DNA of 64,000 nt from Streptosporangium sandarakinum (GTDB lineage: Bacteria; Actinomycetota; Actinomycetes; Streptosporangiales; Streptosporangiaceae): the NCBI RefSeq assembly GCF_013409935.1, contig NZ_JACCCO010000004.1:87547-151546 (forward strand), in the 5' to 3' direction. The position numbers and the translations under genes were made by a program. Position 1 is the first letter of the stretch. Each line of letters opens with the position of its first letter. The notes beneath the pieces are model-generated. The model saw only the letters and a list, made by a program, of their open reading frames with translations. It did no database searches and was not told where the DNA came from. Below are positions 30,501 to 42,500 of this stretch, one piece after another.

Positions 30501-33500
30501 GGCGCGATGCCGACAACGAGCGGCGGCGGATCAACGGCGCGGCGGCCGCCGCGCACGAGCGGTGGCAGCAAGAGCACAACAGCAGCCACGGCGACGCTAC
30601 GCCGGACGTTGGCGGCCGCGGCGGTGAGGACGAGCAGCGGCCGGTGCCGGGCCGGACGCAGGACGTCGAGCAGGAGCAGCGGGCAGCACCCACCGCACCC
30701 CCCGCCCCCCGGGCGCAGGAGCGGGTGCAGGACGACGCGCAACACGACTCCGGAGACGGCAGCCAGGGCGAGGGCGGTCTAACGTTCACCCCCGCCAAGC
30801 GGCAGGTCCCGATGACCGACGCCAGCCGCCGACGGATCGACGGCGGCGCCGGGCAGGCACGCGACGTCATCGAGGTCCGCCGGCCGGGTGACCCTGCGCA
30901 TGGGGACAAGCCGCTGGGTGATGTGTGGGAGCACAAGCCCAGGCCGACCCGGTACTCGCCGAACCCTCAGCGTGGGTGGAGATGGTCGACGCCGGACCAC
31001 GGTACGGAGCAGAGGGTTTATCCGTCCCGGGAGGCTGCGGTCGCTGCGCTGCTGGAAGCCGTCGACGACGCTGACCGGCCGTACCCGACTCGCCCGCAGC
31101 ATGTGGTGCGGCAGGGCGATGTGATCATCGACGAGTCCGGCGGCGTGAAACGGCTGATCACCGTGGACCGGGTTGAACGTCGCCGTGGCGGCGGGTGGCT
31201 GTTCCACGGCCGGGACCGCGACGGTCAGGACCGCACTGTGGAGCGGTCGGAAAGCCAGCCGGAGATGCAGGTCGTCGTTGGCGACCGGCCGGAGGTGCCC
31301 GTACGTGACCTGGAGATGCTGGGCCTGATCTCTGGTGTGTGGATCGTCCCGGACGGTCAGACCAAGCCCGCCCAGGTGATGGGCGTGGTGATGACTCCGC
31401 AGGAGGTTACGGCGCGGATCCGCCACCTGGACGGCCGTGAGGAAGACCTCACCCTGCCCATGGGCAGGACCGTCCGGCAGGGTTTCCCCTCCGATGTGGC
31501 CGATGTGTGGCAGGAGCAGCAGGCCGAGCGGCTGGCCGCGGCCGCGAACGCGCCGGGCGACCGCGTCGCGGCCGGGGACCTGATGCCTGGTGACGTGGTG
31601 GACACCGGGGACGGGCCCGCCATCGTGGCGCGGATTCTGTTGCCGCGCGGTGATTCGCTGCTGGTGGATGCGCTGGGTGCGGACGGGACGCGTCACGCGC
31701 TGTCGTTCAGTGTGTCGTCGCAGGTGACGCGTCGCCGGGTGCCGGGGGCAGAGCCGCGGAAGCGGGATACCACACCACAAATTGACACGAATCGTGATGA
31801 TCATGCTACTCTGCGTTCTACAATTGGCGCCCCCAAGACCGGGCCCGCGCCGGACGAGGAGAGAGGGAACGATGAACCAGTACGGCGCGACCGCGATGAG
31901 GCACTGGAAGACGTACAAGCCACAGGCGTACGCGGAACTGGACGACCCGGAGACGTTCTTCCGGAAGCTGGGCGAGCGGGTGAGCGCGCAGATCGCGGAC
32001 CTGGCCGAGGACCTGGCCGAGAAGCCGCCGGCCGGAGAGACGTTCCTGGAGAAGACCGCGCGGCTGGAGGCCGCGAGGCGGCAGGCCCGCGAGAAAGTGA
32101 TGGCCGAAGAGGTGTTCCTGACGCCCGAACCCGGCCGGGAGGACGAGGAGCTTCCGGAGGCGTAGCCGACGCCGGCGGCCGGTTCCGGCCCGCGTCGCAG
32201 GCTGACCTCGCCCCGTCCGGGGAGAAGGCCAAGGCGCGGGCCAACATCGCCGCCGTCCGCACTCTGCGCACCCTCCAGGCCGAGAACCGGCCCGCCCCCG
32301 ACGAAGAGAAGAAGGTCCTGGCCCGCTGGTCCGGGTGGGGCTCCCTGCCGGTGGTGTTCGAGTCCAAGCCCACCCGCGCCCAGTTCCGCGACGACTCCGG
32401 ACAGGTGGATGAGCAGGCGTTCGCCCGCCGCCTGAAGCGGTGGGAGTCCTTCGCCTCCGAGCGGGACGAACTCCGGTCCATGCTGTCGGATCGGGAGTGG
32501 AACGAAGCCAAGCGCAACACCCTCAACGCCCACTACACCGACGCATCGCTGGTGGGCGCCATCTGGGACGCCGTGCAGAAGCTGGGCTTCAACGGCGGCA
32601 ACGTCCTCGAACCCGGGAGCGGGTCGGGCACGTTCATCGGCATGGCGCCCGAGCGGGCGCACATGACCGGCGTCGAGCTCGAATCGACCACCGCGGCGAT
32701 CTCCCAAGCGCTGTACCCGGACGCCGAGATCCGCAACGAGTCGTTCGCCGACACCCGCATCCCCGACGACAGCTTCGACGCTGTCGTCGGCAACGTGCCG
32801 TTCGGCGACTACCCGCTGCACGACCGGACCCACAACAAGGGCCAGCACTCGATCCACAACCACTTCATCATCAAGTCCCTGGCCCTGGCCAAGCCGGGCG
32901 GCCTGGTCGCCGTCGTCACCTCGCGGTACACGATGGACTCCGAAGACTCGCGGGCCCGCCGCGAGATGGCCAAGATGGGTGACCTGGTCGGCGCGGTGCG
33001 GCTGCCCGAGGGGGCGCATCGCGCCGCCGCCGGCACCGACGTCGTGACCGACGTGCTCGTCTTCCGCAAGCGCGCGGAGGGCGAGGAGCCCGGCGACATG
33101 GGGTGGGTTGATGCCCCGCTGACGGAAGTCAACGGCTCCCAGCACCCGATCAACCAATACTTCATCAACCACCCCAAGCAGGTTCTCGGTGAGATGACGA
33201 CCGGGCGCGGCCAGTTCACCGACCACGACCTGACGGTGAAGGGTGACCGGGACGCCGGCCCGGCGCTCGCGGCCGCGCTCGACCGGGTCGTCGCGTCCGC
33301 CGAGGAGACCGGCCAGACCTACACCCCGTCCGAGGACGGGCTCGGCGACCGGATCGTGATCGCCGCCGGACGGCAGCGGCATGACGGCGCGCTCGCCATC
33401 CACCCGGATGGCAGCTTCACGCAGGTCCTCAACGGGCGCGCGTACCCGCTGGAGGTCCACCCGGACCACCGCGACCAACTCGCCGCCCTGGTCGGCCTGC

Positions 33501-36500
33501 GCGACGCCGCCCGGACCCTCCTGGAAGAGGAGGCGTCCACCAGCGACGACACCCCGTACCTGGCTGAGCTGCGGGCCGAGCTGAACCGCCGCTACCGGGA
33601 GTACACCGGCCGGTGGGGCGCGGTCTCCAAGCGCGCCAACAAGCGGTTCACCCCCGCCGAGGCCAAGGCCGCCGCCGACGCCGAGGGCCGCAAGGCCGGC
33701 GACGACGACATGCTGCCCACGGCGGTCGGCCACGCCTGGGACGACCCGGCCATGGCGATCGTGTTCGCCCTGGACGACTACGACCCCGACACCAAGCGGA
33801 CCCGCCAGGCCGAGATCCTGCACAAGCGCGTCACCGCGGCCCGCTCCACCGTCACCCGCGTTGACGACCCGGCGGACGCGCTCGCGATCGTCATGGACCG
33901 CACCGGCGGCCTGGTCGACCTCGCCCAGATCGCCGACCTGCTCGGCGTCGATGAGGACGAGGCACGCAGGCAACTCGGCGACCGCGTGTACGAGGTGCCC
34001 GCGACCGACCGGGACCTGCCCAGCGCCGGCGTGCTCACGTCGACGCGGCTGGTGTCGGCGGCTGAATACCTGTCGGGCAACGTCCGCAAGAAGCTCGCCG
34101 CGGCCCGCACCGCGGCCGAGGAAGACCCCAGGTTCGCGCGGAACGTCGCCGCCCTGGAGGCGGTCGTTCCCCGGGATCTCACCTCCGGCGAGATCGACGC
34201 CAAGATGGGCGCCTCCTGGATTCCCGCGTCGATCATCGAGCAGTTCCTAAACGAGATCGTCACCCCCGGCCACACGGTGGTCCACCCGGGCGGCTCCACC
34301 TGGGTGGTCGAGGGCCCGGGTAAGGAGTCCGACGCCGCCAGCGTGGAGTGGGGCACCGAGCAGCGGCCGGCCGCCGCCATCGCCGAGGCGCTGCTCAAGC
34401 AGCAGACGATCCGCGTCACCAGCACCGTCAAGCTCGCGGGCGGCGGGAAGAAGTCATACCCCGACCCTGAGGCGACCATCGCCGCGCAGCAGAAGGCGCA
34501 GGAGATGGCCGACCGGTTCTCCGAGTGGATCTGGGAGGACGAGGCCCGCGCCGAGCGGCTGACCCGCGAGTACAACGACCGGTTCAACTCCTACGTGCTG
34601 CGGTCCTACGACGGCGTCAAGCCCGCGCTGCCCGGCCTGGCCGATGGGTGGACGCCGCGCGACCACCAGAACAGCGCGGTCACCCGCATCCTCAACGAAC
34701 CGGCCGTGCTGCTCGCGCACGAAGTCGGCGCGGGCAAGACGGCCGAGATGGTCATGGGTGCGATGGAGCTGCGCCGCACCGGCATGGCGAAGAAGCCCGC
34801 GATCGTGGTGCCGAACCACATGTTGGAGCAGTTCACGCGCGAGTTCCTGGAGTGCTACCCGAACGCGAAGATCCTGGCCGCCGGGACGAAGGACCTGGAG
34901 AAGGACAAGCGGCGCCGGTTCGTCGCCCGCGCCGCCACCGGGGACTGGGACTGCGTCATCTTGACGCAGAAGGCGTTCGAGAAGATCGACATGACGGCCG
35001 AGTCTCAGAAGGCCTACATGGAGGAGGAGCTCGCGCAGCTCCGCGCCCAGATGGAGCGGGCCAAGGAGGCGGGCGAGGACTCCCGCGCGTTCAAGCAGCT
35101 CGAAAAGCAGCTCATGCGTGCGGAGGAGCGGCTGAAGGCCAAGCTCGACGCCCGCCGCGACGAGGGCAACATCTACTGGGAGCACACCGGCATCGACTAC
35201 CTGATGGTGGACGAAGCCCACATGTTCAAGAACCTCCGCACCCCCTCGCGGATCGAGGGCGCGAACATCGCCGGTTCGACCCGAGCCAGCGACCTGCACA
35301 TGAAGCTGCACTACCTGCGGTCCAAGTCCGAGTCCGGCCGCGTCGTCACCCTGGCCACCGGCACGCCGATCGCCAACTCGGTGACCGAGGCGTACACGAT
35401 GATGCGTTACCTGCGGCCCGACCTCCTGGAGGAGGCGGGCATCGAGGACTTCGACACATGGGCGGCGACGTTCGGCAACGTCGTCACCGACGTCGAGATG
35501 AACCCGGACGGCAACGGCTTCCGAATGAAGGCCCGCTTCTCCAAGTTCCAGAACGTCCCCGAACTGCTGCGCATGTACCGCGTCAGCGCGGACGTGAAGA
35601 CGGCCGCGGACCTGCACCTGCCGACGCCGCCCGTCCGCAAGGACGCCAACGGCAAGCGCGGCGAAACCAAGGTCATCCCCGCCGATGACGCCCAACTGGA
35701 GTACATCCAGGAGCTGGGCGTGCGCGCCGAGGCCGTCCGCGCGAAGCGGCCGTGGGAGTGGGTCAACGACCCCGTGCGCGGCATCAAGGGCATGCCCCGA
35801 GCGCAGTACGAGGAGATCTACGGGGAGATCCCGGACCCGCCGGAGGACCCGGCCGACCGGGACCCGAACGCGCCTCGCGTGATCGAGGACAACATGCTCA
35901 AGATCAGCGGCGACGGCAAGCGGGCCGCGCTGGACATGCGGCTGATCGACCCGAACGCCGGCGGGGAGGGCCGGAAGATCGGCGCCGCCGCCGACCAGAT
36001 CGCCGAGATCTACGCCGAAACCAAGGACCGCGTCTACCCGGCCAGTAAGGACGACCCGACGCCGCACCCGACGCCGGGCGCGCTGCAGATCGTGTTCATG
36101 GACCAGGGCACGCCCAAGGCGAAGTCGTCCAAGAAGAAGGCCGCCGCGGCGGCGCCGGACGAGGACGCCCCGGCGATCGTCGGCGACGGCGACCAGTCCG
36201 ATTGGGCGGCTTATGACGAGATGAAGGCCCAGCTCGTCGCGCGCGGCATCCCCGAGAACATGATCCGCTACATCCACGAGGCATCGACGGACGCGCAGAA
36301 GGCGAAGCTGTTCGATGACGCCCGCAACGGCAAGATCGCCGTGCTGCTCGGGTCCACGGAGAAGATGGGCACCGGCACGAACGTCCAGGCCCGCGCGGTC
36401 GCGCTGCACCACATGGACGTGCCGTGGCGGCCGGCGGACCTGGCCCAGCGTGAGGGCCGCGTGGAGCGTCAGGGCAACCTCAACCGGGGGATCAACGCCG

Positions 36501-39500
36501 AAGGCGTCTACGACCACGACCTGTTCCGCAGCAAGGACCCGAACGCCCCGTTCGGTGAGGTGCGCGTGCTGCGCTACGTCACCGAGGGCACGTTCGACGG
36601 CTATTCGTGGCAGACGATCGAGCGTAAGGCGCGGTTCATCGCCCAGATGCAGAAGGGCAACCTCGACTCGCGCGAGATGGAGGACATCGGCGACTCCGCG
36701 CTGTCGGCCGCCGAGGTCAAGGCGCTCGCCGCCGGCAACCCCTACCTGCTCGACAAGGCGAAGGCCGACGCCGACGCCCAGCGGCTGGAGAGGTTGCAGC
36801 GCGCCCACGGCCGCACTCAGGCCGGGCTGGCGTCCAAGGTGGAGCGGCTCGGCCGCGAGATCCAGATCCACCGCGAGAACATCGACGAGTGGCGCGAGGC
36901 CATCGCCGCCCGTACCGACACCCGCGGCGACCTGTTCGAGATGCGGTTCGAGGGCCAGGACGAGCCCATCAGCAAGCGGACGGACGCCTACGCGCCGATC
37001 CTGAAGGCCGTCACGGAGATGCGGGACGGCCCGTACCGGGACGGCGACCGCGTCCAGGTCGGCACCCTGGGCGGTCACCCGGTCTACGCCACCCGGACCC
37101 GGGTTCGCCGCGGCGACAGTTGGTTCCGCGGCGTGCAGGTCGGGTTCGACTGGCCGGGCGGCTCGCAGTCCTACATCTCCAGCGAGATCACCGAGGGGTC
37201 CGAGCGCGGCATGCTGGCCAGCCTGGAGCGGCGCCTGGAAGGGCTGGACTCCCTCATCGACGGCGCTGAGGCTTCGATCCGGACCAAGACCGAGCAGCAG
37301 GCCAACGCCCAGGCGATGATCGGCCGGCCGTTCTCGCACGAGGCGCAGCTGCGGGACGCGCAGGCCCGCGCCAAGCTGCTCGACGACATCCTCAAGACGC
37401 AGGCCGTCCTGGACGAGCTGAAGGACGAGGCGAAGAAGCCGGAGACGGAGCGGTCGGAGACGTACCAGACGGCTCAGGCGGAGCTCGTCGTGCTCAAGGC
37501 GAGCCTCGACGTGGCGCGGCAGCAGGTGGTGCCGGACCCGGCGGCGGAGCCGGACCTCGACATCACGCCGGTTCTGGATGATCCGACGCCGACCGTCCGC
37601 ACCGATGAGGACGGGTTCGCTGTGCCGGACCTTTCCGACCCCGAAGACACCCCCAGCGCCGACGCACCCGACGTACCCGAGGCCGACGCGGGCGCGGGCG
37701 CGGATGGGCCGCCTCTGCCGGCCGGAGTGAAGGAAACCGACCGGGACCTGCTGACGGCGCTGATCGAGGAGGAGGCTGGCGCCTACACCTGGACCGGCTC
37801 CCCGAGCCGCTACGTCGCTGAGCTGTTCGCCCAGCAGAGCGGCACCGCCGATCACCCCGGCGACTCCGACCCGGAGGTGCAGCAGTGGATCGAGGACTAC
37901 CTCGCCGCGCACCCGGAGGCGCTGACACGGTCGGGTGCCGCGCGTGAGCAGCTCAAGCGGCAGCGGCGCGAGCGGGAAGAGCACGCGCGCGAGCAGGCCG
38001 TGGCGATACGCAGCCAGGCCAGCGGCCGATTCAAGGCGGGCGACTACGAGGGGGCGCTGCGCCTGATCGACCAGGCGGAGCGGCTTTCTCCCCGGACTGA
38101 CAACTGGGACAGGATCCGCGGCATCATCCGTGACAAGCAGCAGGAGGAGAGGGGAAACACCACCCCCGACGCTCCCGACGCCCCTGGTGCGGGCGACGCT
38201 CCGAGCGCTGCGAACGCTCCCGGGGAGGCGGACACTCCCGGCACCCCTGCGGCCGCGGCCGCGGAGGAGGTTGAGCGGCCCACCGAAGCGGTCGAACCGG
38301 AGGACCTTGCGCCCGGGGACCGCATCCGACTCGTCCGCACCAGCGGCGACGTCCGCCGCGTCCGGACCCGGGTCGGCGGCTCCTACCTGACGCAGCGCGA
38401 CGGCCGCGTCTGGGAGGGCACCATCCCCGGCACCTACCGACCGGGTGAGCCCGTACGGCTGGACGACGTCGTGGAGTACGAGGGTGACCGGCCCGGCCGC
38501 CACATCACCGAGCCCGGCCCTGTACGCCTCACAGACACCGTGGAACGGCTCGGCACGGCCGATGCCGCCACCTCCCAAGAAGAGGCCGCCAGGCTGCGCC
38601 AGGAGGGCGAGCAGGCGCGGCGAACCAACCAGGACGAAGCGGCGCAGCAGCGCCGCACCATCCTGGAGGAGGAAGGAGGCCCCGAACTCCTCGACGCCGT
38701 CACCCGCTTCGACGACCTCGCCGACGCCGTCATGGCCGGCGACGCGCCCGTGCAGGACCTGGAGGACGCGTGGCTGCGCGCGGACGCCGGACTGGCGGCC
38801 GCGAAGGAGAGCGCGACGCACTGGACGCGCGAAGCGCAGCTCGACACGATGCGGACGAACCTCATGGTCAAGCTCACCCAGGCCGGTGGCCGGTCGGGTG
38901 ATGCTCGGCGCCGCGCCGCCGAATGGGAGGAGGCCAAGCGGGAAGCGGCCCGCCACGCCGAGGACGGCATCCCCGAGGACGCGCCGGTCGAGACCGTCGC
39001 GCCCGGGGACCGGGTCGATTCCCCGTCCGGGGAGGAGACCGTCACGGTGGAGGAGGTCACCCGGGCCGGTGACCTGACGTTCACCACCGAACGCGACAGC
39101 GAGGACCGGCGGACCATCCGGGCGCGTAAGGACGGCGAGACCGTCGTCAAGCGCCGGGGCGGCCGCAAGCCGGCGGAAGTCGGGCCCGCCACCGCCGGGG
39201 AGATTGTGGCCGGCGAGTGGCTGGTCGACGACGACGGCACCGCCGTGAAGGTCGTCGGTGTCGAACGTGACGGCGACCGCATCATCTTCGACGTTCTCGG
39301 CCCGGCCGGGCCGTCCCTGGTGGAGGCCGACGCCGGTGAGGCGGTGACGCGGGGCCGGAACCTGCGGATGAAGCGGCCGCGCGCCCCGCGGCCGCCGCGT
39401 GAGCGTAAGCCGCGCTCGACGATCACCGCGTTGGAGGACGGCACCCCCGCCACCCGGGTACGGCTGCGCTCCGACATCCGTAAGCGGGTGCTCGGCCTGG

Positions 39501-42500
39501 CCATCGAGGACGACGAAACCGCGTCAGCGGAGGCGCGGGAGGCGGCCGCCCGGCTGCGCGCCTCCCAGCCGGTGTCGGCGGAGCAGATGCGCGCCCTGGG
39601 CGAGCACCTGCGCGGCCTCGCCGGGGAGGACCTGCCCGCCGTGCAGCGGCGTGCCCTGGAGCGCGCCGCCTCCTGGGTGGATGCCTCCTACGCGAGGTTG
39701 GCCGGGTACCCGACGCCGCCGCACGAGCCGCACCGCGACCGGGTGGAGAAGGCATACCCGGAGAACCTGACCGCCGGTGATGTGGTGGTCATTCCCGACC
39801 AGGCCGGCGGTCAGGCGCGGGCGGTGCGTGTCGTGGACGCCAAGCCCACGCCGCGGCTGCCGTTCGTGCAGGTCACGGTCGAGCACGGCGACGGCCGCCG
39901 CGAGCAGCGGATCCTCGCCGCGGGAGTGGATGTCTACCTGATGCCGGACCTGCCGGAGGATGCACCGGTTGAGCCGCCGGTGCAGCGGCGCCGCGAGCAC
40001 ATCGTGCCGGGAGCCCTGGAGCCGGGCGACACCATCCACGTCGGCGGCACCGACCGGACGATCACCGCGCTGCGCAAGACGTCGCCGCCGCTGGCGGCGG
40101 TGGAGGAGTGGACGGCCACCACCGACGACGGCCAAACCCTCACCCTGACCTCGCGGGGCTTCCCCTCGGTGCTGCGCGTCGGCCGCGGCGAGCTGTCGGC
40201 CGGGCAGGTGTGGAACAACGTGGTCGACGACACCACCGGCAGGCCCGTCACGCCGAAGCAGGTCAAGCTCGGCGACCGGATCAGCGTCGACGAGGCGCAC
40301 GGCGGCGTGACAGGCACCGTGGAGGAGATCGCGCCGCTGACCGACCAGCAGGGCAAGCGGATCGGCACCACCGCGGTGGTGCGCAACTACTCCGATCTGC
40401 TGGTGACCGTCGCGATGCTCGACGGTGACGACACGTTGCAGGTCACCCGCCACGCCGAAGGACGCGACAACGAGCACCTGTTCCAGGCCCGTTACCAGGC
40501 CAAGCGGCGGCAGAAGGAACGCGTCCGCGCGGTGCGCCAGGCCCTCGGCGAGGCGGAGCTGGACCTGTACCGCAGCGCGTCGGCGGCGATCACCAACGAG
40601 CTGAGCATGCGCCGCGTCGCCCCGCCGGACACCGGGGACCGGGCGTGGCTGCGCGCCCCGGACCTGGTGGAGAAGGCATGGAAGCGCCTCGATGACCAGG
40701 CGCCGGCGATGCAGGCCGCCCGCGCTCTCGCGGGTGGGGATGAGCAGCATGCCGCCCTGCTGGCGGAGCAGCTTGCGCCGCTGGTGGCGCAGATCCGGGA
40801 ACGCGCCGCGGAAAACCTCGTCCAGTCGATCCTGGAGGTGGACCCGCTGCCTGGGGAGACACACGACCAGGCGCTCAAGCGGATGCTGGAGCAGTTCCGC
40901 ACCGACCCGCCGCTGGCGGTCGACTACGGCCTCGCCTACCGCCTGCACGTGGCCGGCCTGGTCGAACAGGACGATCCGGCCCCGGAAGCCATCCCCTCCC
41001 CCACCGGTGAAGGGCTGGCGGAGCGGCTGGCGGTCTACCGCAAGGCGCTGCCGGCGAACCTGGCGGAGCTCGGGCACCGGCAGGTGACGCGGACCGTCTA
41101 CAAGCCGCTGGATCTGTCGGCGCTGGAAGACGCCTACGACCCGGAGACGGAGAAGATCACCGCGACCGTGCCCGACGTCGCCGACGACGACGGGCCGGGC
41201 GAGCACGCGATGCGGCACCTGGAGGTCATCAAGGCCGCGGGCGCCGAGGTGGATCGGGAGCTGTCCGCGCGGCTGGACACGCCGGCCTACCGCGACGCCG
41301 TCGCCGCCGCCGACAAGGCGCAGGTGGCGATGCAGGAGGCGGAGCGGGTGCGGGCTGAGGCTGAGGCTGCGGCTCTGCAGGAGGCCCGCACCAACACCCT
41401 GTCGGCGGTGAGCACGGCGACGCAGAAGGCATTCGAGCGGGCGGAGAAGGACGTCGCCAAGGCGCGCAAGGCCCACGAGGCGGCGAAGGCCCGGGTGGGT
41501 GAGCTGCGGCGTGAGGCGGCGCTGACGGTGCTGGGCGAGGTGCGGCCGTTCGGTGGGGCCCGCCTGACGTACCTCACCAAGAGCGGGCAGGCCCGCAAGG
41601 AGAACCACAAGCCGGTGCAGGCCATGCGGCGCGTTGAGGACGTCTACCCGGCTGACTGGGTGGCGATGCTCGACGATCACGGCCCGGTGCGGTTGGCGAT
41701 CGCTCAGCCGAACCTCATGGGCGGGTCGGGCCGCGCGGGCTACAGCAACTCCGCGCACACCGTCGTCATGCCGGACGTCAACGTTGACGAGCAGTTCCGG
41801 CAGGGTGTGCATGAGCTGGGGCACGCCTTCCAGCACCGGCTGCCCGGCCTGAAGGAGGCGGAGCGGGCGTTCCTGTGGGAGCGCACCTCCACCGGCAGCG
41901 TCGGCCACCGTGAGCGGCCGGAGCTGAAGCAGGTCGGCGCGAACTTCAGGGAAGTCGGCTACGACGGCGGGTTCCCGGCCGCCTACAGCGGCCGCGTCTA
42001 CGAGGCCGGCAACGGGGAGATCTTCACGACCGGCATGGAGTCGCTCATGGCGGGCTCGAACTACCTCGACGACGACATGCGGGCATGGCTGCTGGGCGTG
42101 CTGGCCATGCTCGGCACCGGCTTGGGCGGGCCGGGCAAGGACCCGCTGGACGGGGTGGACCTCGATGAGCTGTCCGTCGATGAGCTCCAGGCGCTGCTGG
42201 GGCGGGTCGAATGGAACAGCCCCGCCTACGAGCGGATCATGGCGCAGCTTCGGGGCCGCCGCCTGGACAATGACCCGCTGGAAGGGGTGGACCTGGAGGC
42301 GTTGACGCCGGAGGACCTGGCGGACCTGCTCGGGTCACTGGATGACAACTACAGCGCCGCGCGGATCTCCGAAGCGCTCGACCGGTTCGACGCCGAGGAG
42401 CAGTCCGACCGGGAGCGCAACGCCCGGATCGACGAGCTGGTCGCATCTGGGGAGCTGGACTATGAGGAGGCATGGGCGCAGGTCCACGGCGTCACCGTGG

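Noticed and set aside
30779..33973. Antisense frame of 1,064 codons
   Set aside because: Same reason; it runs across the nested gene and the methylase motifs, both on the plus strand.
34454..38956. Antisense frame of 1,500 codons opposite the giant gene
   Set aside because: Leu/Arg/Val/Asp-biased translation without domains; an open antisense frame is expected opposite GC-rich codons. The plus frame has clear helicase motifs.
39524..41908. Antisense frame of 794 codons
   Set aside because: Shadow of the beta modules and coiled coil of the giant gene; no start signal.
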